Shown here: in pieces, positions 8,138-15,030 of the stretch
How the letters are laid out: every line of letters starts with the position of its first letter
How positions within the stretch are numbered: the stretch's first letter is position 1
Translations under genes and position numbers: made by a program
Assembly: GCA_003164305.1 (NCBI GenBank)
Contig: PLSZ01000309.1
Location: 1-20,743 of the forward strand
Direction: 5' to 3'
Origin: Acetobacteraceae bacterium
GTDB taxonomy: Bacteria; Pseudomonadota; Alphaproteobacteria; Acetobacterales; Acetobacteraceae
DNA length: 20,743 nt
Notes under the pieces: generated by a model
Database searches by the model: none
Told to the model about the DNA's origin: nothing
What the model saw: the letters and a program-made list of their open reading frames with translations, nothing else

Positions 8138-8845
8138 GTGTCACAACAGATCATCGGACTCCTTGGCGGCATGAGCTGGGAAAGCTCAGCCCAGTACTAC
8201 CGAATCATCAACGAGCGAGTGCGCGAACGGCTCGGCGGGCTGCACTCCGCCCGTTGCCTGATGTGGTCGTTCGACTTCGCCGAGGTCGAGGCATTGCAGC
8301 ATGCCGGGCTCTGGGCTGACGCGACATCGCTCATGATCGAGGCCGCCAAACGCCTGGAACGAGGCGGCGCGGATTTCATCCTCATCTGCACCAACACGAT
8401 GCACCGCATGGCGGATGAGGTTCAGGCCGCCATCGCGATCCCGTTGCCGCCCATCGCCGATCCGACGGCCGAGCGTATCCGGACGGCGGGATATCAGCGC
8501 GTCGGGCTTTTGGGGACCGCGTTCACCATGGAGCAGGACTTCTATAAAGGACGCCTTTCGATACGACACGGTCTGGACGTGATCGTACCCGACGAACCGG
8601 ATCGTCAGGTTGTTCATCGTGTCATCTACGATGAATTGGTCCAGGGGCATGTCTCACCTGCGTCCCGCTAGGCATATCGCGAGATAATCGCACGTCTGAT
8701 CGCGCGCGGCGCCCAGTCTGTCATCCTCGGTTGCACCGAGATCATGCTGCTGATCGGTCCTGAGGATAGTGCCGTCCCGCTGTTCGATACGACCGCCATC
8801 CACGCGGAGGCGGCCGTGGATCGCGCGCTGGCCACGATTGCATAG
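8138..8845 (+). pseudogene. Asp/Glu racemase family (YgeA/RacX-like), interrupted by one in-frame TAG
   Basis: A GTG at 8138 preceded by GGAG (8127-8130) opens a frame with the family N-terminus I-G-L-L-G-G-M-S-W-E-S. The first catalytic cysteine, Cys84, is in I-C-T-N-T-M-H. The frame meets TAG at 8669-8671 after residue 177, then continues without a shift to a second TAG at 8843-8845. The downstream part contains I-L-G-C-T-E-I with the second catalytic cysteine (position 199 counting the stop) and the family C-terminus P-L-F-D-T-T. The total of 235 codons is the normal family length. Intact members racemise amino acids using two cysteines, so the 177-aa product would lack one and be inactive. 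One base change from a Gln (CAG) or Lys (AAG) codon explains the stop. A sequencing error or amber readthrough is possible. Confidence 0.85.
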
Positions 8846-9002
8846 CGGCGTTGGTCCGCATTGGGTCGAGGCGGGTAGTCAGACCGCCCTATTGACACCA
8901 CCCCGCGCGGCGGCCTTCGCTACCCACGCCGGATAAGCGATCGCTCAGAACCCGCATCGGCGCGGAAACGCCAGATCGCAGCTCAATTTGAAGGAGGGCA
9001 GC

Positions 9003-10001
9003 GTGACGTTTGACCGTGCCGTGACAAAAGCCTCTCGCCGCCTCGTGCTGACAGGCGCGGCCTCACTCGCGCTCCCCCACGTCGCCCGCGCCGCCGACGC
9101 GCTGACCGTCAAGCTCGACTTCCTGCCGTGGGGATTGCACGCGGCGATGCATCTGGCGAACGTCAACGGCTGGTTCAAGGACGCCGGTCTCGAGGTCGAT
9201 GTCCAGGACGGCCGCGGCTCCGCCAACACGCTGCAACTGGTCAACGCTGGTCAGTTCGATGTCGGACAGATCCAGGTCGGACTGCTGTCCCAGGCGGCGG
9301 GCAATGGCGCGACGCTGAAAGCCTTCGCCGGGTTCGGCCGCGCCACCGACCTCGCGGTGATCGTCGCGGAGGACAGCGGCCTGAACAAAGCGCAAGACTT
9401 TCGCGGCAAGAGCATCGTTTGCTTCGCCGCCAGTCCGTGGGCTCCGTTCATCGATTTATGGCTGAAGTCCGGCGGGCTGAGCCGAGAAACCACGACCATC
9501 ATGATGGTCGATCCGGCGGCGTTGTTCGGCACTTTCACCGCCGGCCGCGCCGACGGACTGATGTCGATCCTCGGCAGCGCCTTGCCGGTGGCGCGGAAGG
9601 CGCGCCCGTCGAAAGCGTTGATGGCCAGCGACGGCGGGATCAATCTTCCCAGTTATGGGTTGGTGGCGACCGACGCGGTGCTGGCAGCGAAACGCGACGC
9701 GCTGCGCCGCCTTGTTCAGGTGCAGCAGCGGACCTGGCAGTGGCTCAAGGACGGCCATCTGGACGACGGTGTCGCCGCGATCGTGAAGCAGCGGCCCGAC
9801 GCCCGCCTCGATTCCGAAATCCTGCGCGAGCAACTGCGGCTTTCGATCACGACGTTCGACACGCCCGCCACGATGGGCAAACCGATCGGGTGGCAGGCGG
9901 AGACCGATTGGGACGCCGGCCTCGCCACCCAACTCGCCGCCGGGGTGATTAAACCCGGGCTGAAGGCCGCCGATTTTTACACCAATGAGTTGATCGCTTG
10001 A
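9003..10001 (+). CDS. ABC importer solute-binding protein, NMT1/THI5-SsuA type
   Basis: GTG at 9003 follows AAGGAGGG (8991-8998) at ideal spacing and gives 332 aa. A TTG at 8988 is in frame but lies before that ribosome-binding site and is rejected. The N-terminus has S-R-R-L-V-L-T-G (residues 11-18) and a hydrophobic stretch ending in A-R-A-A-D-A, a probable Tat signal peptide. The mature start, L-D-F-L-P-W-G-L-H-A-A-M-H-L-A with G-W-F-K-D-A-G-L-E-V, is the NMT1-like fold found in binding proteins for sulfonates, nitrate, thiamine precursors and pyrimidines. ATPase and permease genes follow immediately. The substrate is not determined. Confidence 0.9.
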   Translation: MTFDRAVTKASRRLVLTGAASLALPHVARAADALTVKLDFLPWGLHAAMHLANVNGWFKDAGLEVDVQDGRGSANTLQLVNAGQFDVGQIQVGLLSQAAGNGATLKAFAGFGRATDLAVIVAEDSGLNKAQDFRGKSIVCFAASPWAPFIDLWLKSGGLSRETTTIMMVDPAALFGTFTAGRADGLMSILGSALPVARKARPSKALMASDGGINLPSYGLVATDAVLAAKRDALRRLVQVQQRTWQWLKDGHLDDGVAAIVKQRPDARLDSEILREQLRLSITTFDTPATMGKPIGWQAETDWDAGLATQLAAGVIKPGLKAADFYTNELIA

Positions 10002-10771
10002 CCGCCTGCGTCGAGGTTCGCGGCGGCGGCAAGGTTTATCCCTCGAAGCGCGGCGAGGTCGTCGCCCTGCGCGACGTCAACCTCAGCGTCGAGGACGGCG
10101 AATTCGTTTCGCTTCTGGGCCCCTCCGGCTGCGGTAAAAGTACGCTGCTGAAGTGCGTGGCCGGACTTGAAGATCTCAGCGGCGGGGAACTGCGCGTCCG
10201 CGGCGCGCTCGTCGATGGACCGCCGCCCGGTCTGGGCATGGTGTTTCAGCGCGACCTGCTGCTGGATTGGCGCACCGTGCTCGACAACGTGCTGATCATG
10301 GCGGAATTCCAGGGGCTCGACCGGCGCGAGCAGAAGCCGCGGGCTATCGCGCTGCTGGAACGTTTCGGTCTCGGCGGCTTCGTCGATCATCATCCTTGGG
10401 AGCTGTCGGGCGGCATGCGCCAACGCGCCGCGATCTGCCGTGCCTTGCTCACCGAGCCTCAATTGCTGCTGATGGATGAACCGTTTGGCGCGCTTGATGC
10501 AATGACTCGCGACGACCTGAACGTGGAGCTTACGCGCATATGGCAGACAGCCCGACGTACCGTTTTGTTCGTGACCCACTCGATCGCGGAGGCGATCTTT
10601 CTGTCCGATCGGGTGGTGGTGATGACGCCAGGCCCAGGACGGGTGAGGGAAGTGGTGAAGATCGAGTTAGAGAGGCCGAGGCCGCTGTCGGTGCAGGGCA
10701 CGCCGGAATTTTCGAGGTATCTGACGCATCTACGCGGCGTATTCGAGGAACTCGGCGTCGCGCGCGCCTGA
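9998..10771 (+). CDS. ABC importer ATPase, SsuB/TauB type
   Basis: A TTG at 9998 overlaps the preceding TGA (TTGA), giving 257 aa. No later start leaves the N-terminal strand intact. Motifs are complete: Walker A G-P-S-G-C-G-K-S (41-48), Q-loop V-F-Q at 82-84, signature L-S-G-G-M-R-Q-R from residue 136, Walker B D160-E161 and switch His194 in V-T-H-S-I-x-E-A. The length and the P-F-G-A-L-D after Walker B are typical of the nitrate/sulfonate/taurine importer subfamily. It should power the permease encoded next. Confidence 0.94.
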   Translation: MTACVEVRGGGKVYPSKRGEVVALRDVNLSVEDGEFVSLLGPSGCGKSTLLKCVAGLEDLSGGELRVRGALVDGPPPGLGMVFQRDLLLDWRTVLDNVLIMAEFQGLDRREQKPRAIALLERFGLGGFVDHHPWELSGGMRQRAAICRALLTEPQLLLMDEPFGALDAMTRDDLNVELTRIWQTARRTVLFVTHSIAEAIFLSDRVVVMTPGPGRVREVVKIELERPRPLSVQGTPEFSRYLTHLRGVFEELGVARA

Positions 10772-10803
10772 ACGGAGGCGCCGCGCAGCCTTGGTCGACC
10801 GGG

Positions 10804-11565
10804 ATGCACGGGACCGTGCTGGTGCTCGTTGGGATGGTGCTGCTTTGGGAAGCGCTGGTGCGCCTGTCGCACGTGCAACCGATCCTGGTGCCCGCGCCGT
10901 CGCGCATCATCGCCGAGATCGCCTCGTCGCCATGGTTTTACCTGCGCCAGTCTGGCGACACGCTGATCACCACAGTGGCGGGCTTCGCTCTGGCGGTCGT
11001 GCTCGGCGTCGGGATGGCGATCGGGATCGTCTATTCGCGCTTGCTGGAACGGGTGATTTACACATTGCTGGTGGCGCTCAACAGCCTGCCGAAGGTCGCG
11101 TTGGCGCCGTTGTTCGTGATCTGGATGGGCACCGGGGTCGAACCGAAAATCGCCATCGCGGTGATGCTGGCGATCTTCTCGATCGTGGTGGACATGGTGT
11201 TGGGGCTGCGTTCCATCGACCCGGATATTCTGGCGATGGCGTATGTCAGCCGGGCGCGGCCGATCGCGGTACTTTGGAAAATACGCCTGCCGAACGCGCT
11301 GCCGACGTTGTTCGCGGGGATGAAGGTCGGCATCAGTTTCGCGCTGGTCGGTGCCATCGTGGGCGAGTTCGTCGCCGGCTCCGACGGGCTTGGCACCACG
11401 ATCCTGATCGCCGAGGGGCAGTTCGACACGACGCGGGTGTTCGCCGCGCTGGTGATGCTCGGGTTTCTCGGCACGATGCTGTTCTACGCTGTCGAATTCA
11501 CCGAGACGCTGTTGCTGCCGTGGCATCCGTCGCATCGCGCGCGGCACGGTAACGGGCGCGGTTAG
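10804..11565 (+). CDS. ABC importer permease, SsuC/TauC type
   Basis: ATG at 10804 gives 253 aa, the normal length. The frame is open further left into the ATPase gene, but no ATG, GTG or TTG lies between the ATPase stop and 10804 and the extra part is a frame shadow. An AGGAGG-like run at 10774-10779 is too far upstream to serve this start, so initiation may depend on coupling. Six or so hydrophobic segments are visible. The motif P-S-R-I-I-A-E near residue 35 and the cytoplasmic coupling loop near residues 150-175 (with L-W-K-I-R-L-P-N-A-L-P) match family members. Its stop overlaps the convergent regulator's stop by 3 bp. Confidence 0.9.
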   Translation: MHGTVLVLVGMVLLWEALVRLSHVQPILVPAPSRIIAEIASSPWFYLRQSGDTLITTVAGFALAVVLGVGMAIGIVYSRLLERVIYTLLVALNSLPKVALAPLFVIWMGTGVEPKIAIAVMLAIFSIVVDMVLGLRSIDPDILAMAYVSRARPIAVLWKIRLPNALPTLFAGMKVGISFALVGAIVGEFVAGSDGLGTTILIAEGQFDTTRVFAALVMLGFLGTMLFYAVEFTETLLLPWHPSHRARHGNGRG

Positions 11566-12179
11566 CGCGTCGGCGAGCCCAGTCCGCGGCGGAAGAAATC
11601 GGCGAAGGCGACGGCGACTTCCTGGGCGGTGCGCGGGCCGCGTACGTTATACCATTTTGAAATCCAGTTGACCGAGCCAAGGATCGCGAAGCCGGCGAGG
11701 TTGACGTCCTGGTCGGCGAATTCTCCGCGCGCGATGCCTTCCTCGATCAGCGATCGCACCCCCTGTTCGAAACGATCGCGCAACGCGACATAACGCCGGC
11801 GTTGCGTCCGCGTCAGGTTTTCCAGGTCGGTCAGCAGCACGGCGCCGTACGCCTCATCGGTGATGCCGCGAACATGGCGCACCAGCAGCGTATGCAGCTT
11901 GTCGCCCGGCGACAGCGGCGTCGCCAACACTTCGTCAAGCGCGGCCAGGCTGTGTTCCATCGCCTTCATATGGCAATGAAACAGGATGTCGTGCTTGCTT
12001 TTGAAGTAGTAATAAAGATTGCCCTTGGTCATGCCGAGCCGATCGGCGATGTCCTGCATCTTAAGCGCCGACAAATGTCGTTCGCGCAGGAACTCCGCGA
12101 GGGTGCGCAGGATTTCGTCCCTGCGTTCCTCGACACTCATCGCCAGGTCCCAGCGTTGCCCGCGGGCCTTCTCAGACAT
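11562..12179 (-). CDS. TetR-family transcriptional regulator
   Basis: This 205-aa protein has a TetR DNA-binding domain near residues 18-65. Its helix-turn-helix reads M-Q-D-I-A-D-R-L-G-M-T-K-G-N-L-Y-Y-Y-F-K-S-K. The C-terminal ligand domain resembles regulators of acyl-CoA and sterol catabolism (KstR2-like, TetR_C_33) by general pattern, which is an inference. An internal ATG at 12140-12138 (M-S-V-E-E-R-R) is an alternative start, since the ATG at 12179 has only a cramped TAGGA before it. It is the last gene of the leftward operon. The palindromes at 13550-13565 and 13648-13669 are the most plausible targets, which would make it autoregulatory. Confidence 0.93.
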   Translation of the reverse strand: MSEKARGQRWDLAMSVEERRDEILRTLAEFLRERHLSALKMQDIADRLGMTKGNLYYYFKSKHDILFHCHMKAMEHSLAALDEVLATPLSPGDKLHTLLVRHVRGITDEAYGAVLLTDLENLTRTQRRRYVALRDRFEQGVRSLIEEGIARGEFADQDVNLAGFAILGSVNWISKWYNVRGPRTAQEVAVAFADFFRRGLGSPTR

Positions 12180-12203
12180 TTCCTACCGCCATGGGTCGAG
12201 GTG

Positions 12204-12647
12204 TTACGTCGTCGGCCGCCTTGTGATCAGGACGGTCTTGTCGATCCGGTACACCGTCTCGTCGCGCTGGTTGAGCAGATGATCGCGGAACACAACGATG
12301 CCGCGTGTCGGGTTGGAGGTCGATTTCTTGTGCACCACCTCGACCTCGGTGCGCACCGTATCGCCCGGCCGCACCGGCGCGAGGAACTGGCCCTGATCGA
12401 CCGCCAGCAGCCCTTCCATCGTGGTGCGAAACAAACTCTCCGTCATGCCCGTCGAAATCGCCATGATCATCGAACTGGGCACGATGCGTCCGCCGTACCG
12501 CGTTTTCTTCGCGTATTCCTCATCGATGAACAGCGGCACGTGGTAACCGACCAGCGCGCAGAACAGCGACAGATCGCCCTCGGTGATGGTGCGGGTATAG
12601 GTTGGATAGCGTGCGCCGACCTCGAACTCCTCGAAATACTTGCTCAT
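12204..12647 (-). CDS. MaoC-like hot-dog protein lacking the hydratase Asp/His dyad
   Basis: ATG at 12647 overlaps the stop of the RidA-like gene (ATGA) and gives 147 aa. The fold is MaoC/R-hydratase-like: E-E-F-E-V-G near the start, then a segment aligning with the hydratase motif, G-G-R-I-V-P-S-S, and V-R-P-G-D-T-V-R-T-E-V-E-V. The active-site segment reads V-G-Y-H-V-P-L-F-I-D (33-42), where active hydratases have G-D-x-x-P-x-H-x-D. Tyr35 stands where the catalytic Asp should be and Phe40 where the His should be. It may be a structural partner of the intact MaoC protein two genes upstream, as in heteromeric MaoC hydratases (HadAB, ChsH1-ChsH2), or a binding protein. Confidence 0.85.
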   Translation of the reverse strand: MSKYFEEFEVGARYPTYTRTITEGDLSLFCALVGYHVPLFIDEEYAKKTRYGGRIVPSSMIMAISTGMTESLFRTTMEGLLAVDQGQFLAPVRPGDTVRTEVEVVHKKSTSNPTRGIVVFRDHLLNQRDETVYRIDKTVLITRRPTT

Positions 12648-13045
12648 GCGGAACGGCCGCGCAGCACCGCGACGGCGGAGATTTCGATCAGCGCGTGTTC
12701 CCGCAGCAATCCGGCGACCTGCACGCCGGTGGAGGTCGGGCGCGCGGTCTTGAAGAATTCCCGCCGCACCGCCGCCGTGCCGCGATAATTCTCCGTCGTG
12801 GTGTAAAAGTCGGTGGTTTGCACGATGTCCTCGCACGATCCGCCGGCCGCGTTCAGCAGCGCCTCGAATTTTCGGAAAATCCGCCGCGTCTGTTCGACGA
12901 TGTCTCCGGGCGCGGTGATCTCGCCGTCGTCGCCGGTGCCCGTGGTGCCCGACAGCCACACCGTGTTCCCGACACGCAAGGCGGGCACGTAGGTATAACG
13001 GTCGGACCAGGGACCGTTCGTGACGGCTTCGCGATCGTCGCTCAT
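12644..13045 (-). CDS. RidA/YjgF/YER057c/UK114-family protein without the deaminase Arg
   Basis: ATG at 13045 follows AAGGAG at 7 nt and gives 133 aa, the usual family size. Recognisable elements are V-W-L-S-G-T-T-G near residues 29-36, a middle Q-T-R-R-I-F-R-K helix, and the C-terminal strand A-L-I-E-I-S-A-V-A-V-L. Canonical RidA enzymes hydrolyse reactive enamine/imine intermediates using an Arg in P-x-R-S/T-x-V-x-V. Here the segment is P103-T-S-T-G-V-Q-V, so Ser105 replaces the Arg. It therefore resembles the Rid4-7 or RutC-like branches rather than true RidA. A role on a carbamate, acyl or aminoacrylate-like intermediate is possible but unproven. Confidence 0.85.
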   Translation of the reverse strand: MSDDREAVTNGPWSDRYTYVPALRVGNTVWLSGTTGTGDDGEITAPGDIVEQTRRIFRKFEALLNAAGGSCEDIVQTTDFYTTTENYRGTAAVRREFFKTARPTSTGVQVAGLLREHALIEISAVAVLRGRSA

Positions 13046-13049
13046 GGTG

Positions 13050-13478
13050 TCACTCCTTGCGCGGCCGGACACTGTAGACGTGAAAGCCCTCGAGCAGCGT
13101 TTCGCCTCGCTGGTCGCGGATGCTGGTGGCGAACCGGACGAATTCGCGTTTGCCTTCGTTCCACATCCGCTCCACCACCAGGCGCGGATGGATGGTGTCG
13201 CCGACGATGGCCGGGCGGAGAAACCGGCTGCCCTGCTCGACGAAGATGAAGCCATTCAGTTTCGGCGACGCGGGCGACGCGCCAAGCGCCGTCATCGCCG
13301 CCATCAGCAGGCCGTGCGCCAGCGGCTTCTCGAAGCCCATCCGGCGCGCGTACTCGACATCGTAATGGATCGGGTGGCTGTCACCGGTCAGTCCGGCGAA
13401 AAACAGAAAATGCGCGTCGGTGAGGGTCTTCGACGGAGCGTCGATCACGTCGCCCACATTGAACCCGTGACCCGCCAT
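13050..13478 (-). CDS. MaoC-family (R)-enoyl-CoA hydratase-like enzyme
   Basis: ATG at 13478 preceded by CAGGAG at about 9 nt gives 142 aa. Longer in-frame starts (ATG at 13565 and later) begin within or close to the promoter and operator at 13550-13596 and are unlikely. The hydratase motif is intact: Asp33 and His38 in G-D-S-H-P-I-H-Y-D (32-40), then P-L-A-H-G-L-L-M. Such proteins hydrate the double bond of 2-enoyl-CoA or related acyl-CoA substrates (mesaconyl-, crotonyl-type). It is the first gene of the leftward operon; its stop overlaps the ribosome-binding site of the RidA-like gene. It probably pairs with the degenerate MaoC protein at 12204-12647. Confidence 0.87.
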   Translation of the reverse strand: MAGHGFNVGDVIDAPSKTLTDAHFLFFAGLTGDSHPIHYDVEYARRMGFEKPLAHGLLMAAMTALGASPASPKLNGFIFVEQGSRFLRPAIVGDTIHPRLVVERMWNEGKREFVRFATSIRDQRGETLLEGFHVYSVRPRKE

Positions 13479-13549
13479 ATCCGTCCGTTCGCTCCTGAAT
13501 CGTTCATTCATCATAGGCCAGCGGGCACGCATGAACCAGCCAGCGCGTG

Positions 13550-13565
13550 TTGACCCGACGGTCAA
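13550..13565. promoter_or_regulatory. Palindromic operator TTGACC-CGAC-GGTCAA
   Basis: Perfect 6-bp arms (13550-13555 and 13560-13565) flank a 4-bp spacer. The site abuts the -10 of the leftward promoter and covers its expected start point, a repressor-type position. It has the same half-site and spacing as the palindrome at 13648-13669. The half-site TTGACC is also that of E. coli RutR boxes (TTGACCAnnTGGTCAA), a TetR-family operator. Confidence 0.65.
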
Positions 13566-13596
13566 ATAGTAGCGGAGCCACCCCCGGGCCTGTCAA
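13566..13596 (-). promoter_or_regulatory. Leftward sigma-70-like promoter of the MaoC-RidA-MaoC-TetR operon
   Basis: On the minus strand, TTGACA (plus 13591-13596, perfect -35) and TACTAT (plus 13566-13571, four of six) are separated by 19 nt. The spacing is a little long. The predicted start lies inside the 13550-13565 palindrome, about 80 nt before the chosen start codon at 13478. This supports regulated transcription of the four-gene leftward operon. Confidence 0.5.
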
Positions 13597-13647
13597 CTCA
13601 CGCTTTTGGAATTTAACGGCTTGACGGCACGCGCGAGAGACCGCAGT

Positions 13648-13669
13648 GTTTTGACCACCGGGTCAAAAC
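13648..13669. promoter_or_regulatory. Palindromic operator GTTTTGACC-ACCG-GGTCAAAAC
   Basis: Perfect 9-bp arms at 13648-13656 and 13661-13669 surround a 4-bp spacer. It lies about 70 bp before the start of the binding-protein gene and 83 bp from the partner palindrome on the other side. A TTGACG hexamer at 13621-13626 could be a -35, though no good -10 is seen. A further half-site, GGTCAGAAC at 13676-13684, differs by one base from the right arm. Confidence 0.7.
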
Positions 13670-13740
13670 CCAACGGGTCAGAACAAGGTCGCGTACGCTC
13701 CCATGGACGCGGCCCCAACGGACCATCGAGGAGATCGATG

Positions 13741-14904
13741 ATGGCCAGACTCACGCTCGCCCTGCTGTCCGCCGTGCTTGGTTCGGGCCTGATGGCCGCG
13801 CCGGCCAACGCAGAGACGGGAATAACGGACAAGGAAATCGTCATCGGCGCGTTTGGCGTGTTGACAGGCCCGGTCTACAACTATGGCAAGACCGCGTTCG
13901 ACGGCGCCGAGATGATCTATAACGAGACCAACGCGGCGGGCGGCATCAACGGACGGCAAATTCGTTTCGTGCGGGAGGACGATCAGTGCAAACCCGACGT
14001 CGCCGTGCCGGCGGTGCGCAAGCTGATCTACGACGACAAGGTGTTCATGATCAACGGCGGCGCATGCTCCAACGCGTCGCTCGCCGCGATGCCGGAGATC
14101 GTGCGCGCTGAAATCCCCTGGGTGATCACCGACTCCACGGCGCCGCAACTGACCGATCCGCCAAACCCCTATATCTTCACCACGTTCCAGGCCGGCTGGA
14201 TGGAAACGGCGGCGCAACTCCAGCACGCGCTGGAAATCGGCGCCAAAAAAATCGCCATTGTCCGTCAGCACGATGCCTGGGCCGACAGCCGCTACCCGCC
14301 GCTGATCGATGCCATGAAGAAACGTGGCCTCACGCCGGTCGCCGATGAGGAAGTGGCACCCGACGTCGCCGACACCACCGCCGTCGCGTTGCGCGTGCAG
14401 GCGTCGGGCGCCGACACCGTTCTGCTGCTGCTGTTCCCGCAGGCCGCCACCGTGTTCATGCGGGACACTTATAAGATCGGCTACAAACCTTTGGCGATCG
14501 GCGGTTCTCCTCTGGGCGACGTGGAGGACATGCAAAAGGCCATCGGCATTCCCGGCGCCACCGCGAAGTTCCAGGGCCTTGCGCCCACCAAGGCGCTGGA
14601 CGATCCGGCGGTGCAAAAATACCGGCCGATGCTGAAGAAATATTTTCCCAACGCCGAGCTGACGCCGTGGCACCTCGTCGGCATCGCCACCGCGCAGTTC
14701 GTTGTCGAAGCGCTGAAAAAGGCTGGTCCCGACGTGACGCGGGCGAAACTCGCCTCGGTGATGTCCACGCTGGCGATGACGCCGGACGTTTACGCCGGGC
14801 CGATCAAATGCACGCCGGAAGATCACCAATGTTATCGCACGGTCGCCTGGTACGGCATGGTTGACGGCAAGATGAAGCAGGTCGGCGAAACCACGCTGCC
14901 ATGA
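13741..14904 (+). CDS. Branched-chain-amino-acid-type ABC solute-binding protein (Peripla_BP_6)
   Basis: ATG at 13741 is 7 nt from GAGGAG (13728-13733); the adjacent ATG at 13738 is equally in frame but closer. An upstream open extension contains the operator and is not coding. The 387-aa product has a Sec signal peptide (M-A-R-L-T-L-A-L-L and a cleavage site after A-N-A) and then G-I-T-D-K-E-I-V-I-G, the standard start of mature LivJ-type proteins. G-G-I-N-G-R and G-A-C-S-N-A-S match ligand-loop positions. Four cysteines (in D-D-Q-C-K, G-A-C-S, and K-C near the end with H-Q-C-Y) may form disulfides. Relatives bind amino acids, amides, urea or aromatic acids. The genes for the rest of the importer follow. 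Confidence 0.93.
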   Translation: MARLTLALLSAVLGSGLMAAPANAETGITDKEIVIGAFGVLTGPVYNYGKTAFDGAEMIYNETNAAGGINGRQIRFVREDDQCKPDVAVPAVRKLIYDDKVFMINGGACSNASLAAMPEIVRAEIPWVITDSTAPQLTDPPNPYIFTTFQAGWMETAAQLQHALEIGAKKIAIVRQHDAWADSRYPPLIDAMKKRGLTPVADEEVAPDVADTTAVALRVQASGADTVLLLLFPQAATVFMRDTYKIGYKPLAIGGSPLGDVEDMQKAIGIPGATAKFQGLAPTKALDDPAVQKYRPMLKKYFPNAELTPWHLVGIATAQFVVEALKKAGPDVTRAKLASVMSTLAMTPDVYAGPIKCTPEDHQCYRTVAWYGMVDGKMKQVGETTLP

Positions 14905-15017
14905 TGGCCGATCAGTTGGACCGTGCTGGCATCGCCCTCGCGTTCAATCGGCGACAACGCGATGGTGAAAGTGATGGTCCGGTCGAGCCGGACCATGACG
15001 TATTGACGACAGACTGA
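14904..15017 (+). CDS. Possible 37-aa small ORF coupled to the binding-protein stop
   Basis: The gap between the binding-protein and permease genes is almost filled by an open frame that starts at the ATGA/TGATG junction (ATG at 14904) and stops at 15015-15017, 1 nt before the GGAG preceding the permease. It encodes a charged peptide starting M-A-D-Q-L-D-R-A-G-I and ending D-V-L-T-T-D, with no recognisable domain, signal peptide or membrane segment. It may be translated through coupling, or it may just be open by chance. It contains the hairpin at 14974-14996. Confidence 0.2.
   Translation: MADQLDRAGIALAFNRRQRDGESDGPVEPDHDVLTTD
14974..14996 (+). other. Intercistronic stem-loop after the binding-protein gene
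   Basis: ATGGTCCGG (14974-14982) and CCGGACCAT (14988-14996) form a perfect 9-bp stem with a 5-nt loop. Allowing one mismatch it extends to 12 bp (14971-14999). No U-run follows, so it is not a typical intrinsic terminator. Stem-loops here often protect the upstream binding-protein message or attenuate readthrough, giving more binding protein than permease. Confidence 0.55.
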
Positions 15018-15030
15018 CGGAGCCCGGATC

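Noticed and set aside
8892..8897. Perfect TTGACA as a -35 for the NMT1-type operon
   Set aside because: No acceptable -10 is found 16-19 nt downstream (8914-8922 is CG-rich), so a promoter cannot be supported here.
8870..8930. GGCGGGTAG and CTACCC-A-CGCC as a terminator after the racemase gene
   Set aside because: The loop is over 40 nt, the stem has a bulge and no U-run follows.
13479..13565. Longer N-terminus for the leftward MaoC gene starting at 13565
   Set aside because: It would begin within the operator and upstream of the likely transcription start, and the extra residues are not MaoC-like.
13606..13740. Longer N-terminus for the LivJ-type binding protein
   Set aside because: The extension covers the operator and would put 45 non-signal residues before an obvious signal peptide. 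GAGGAG fits the ATG at 13741.
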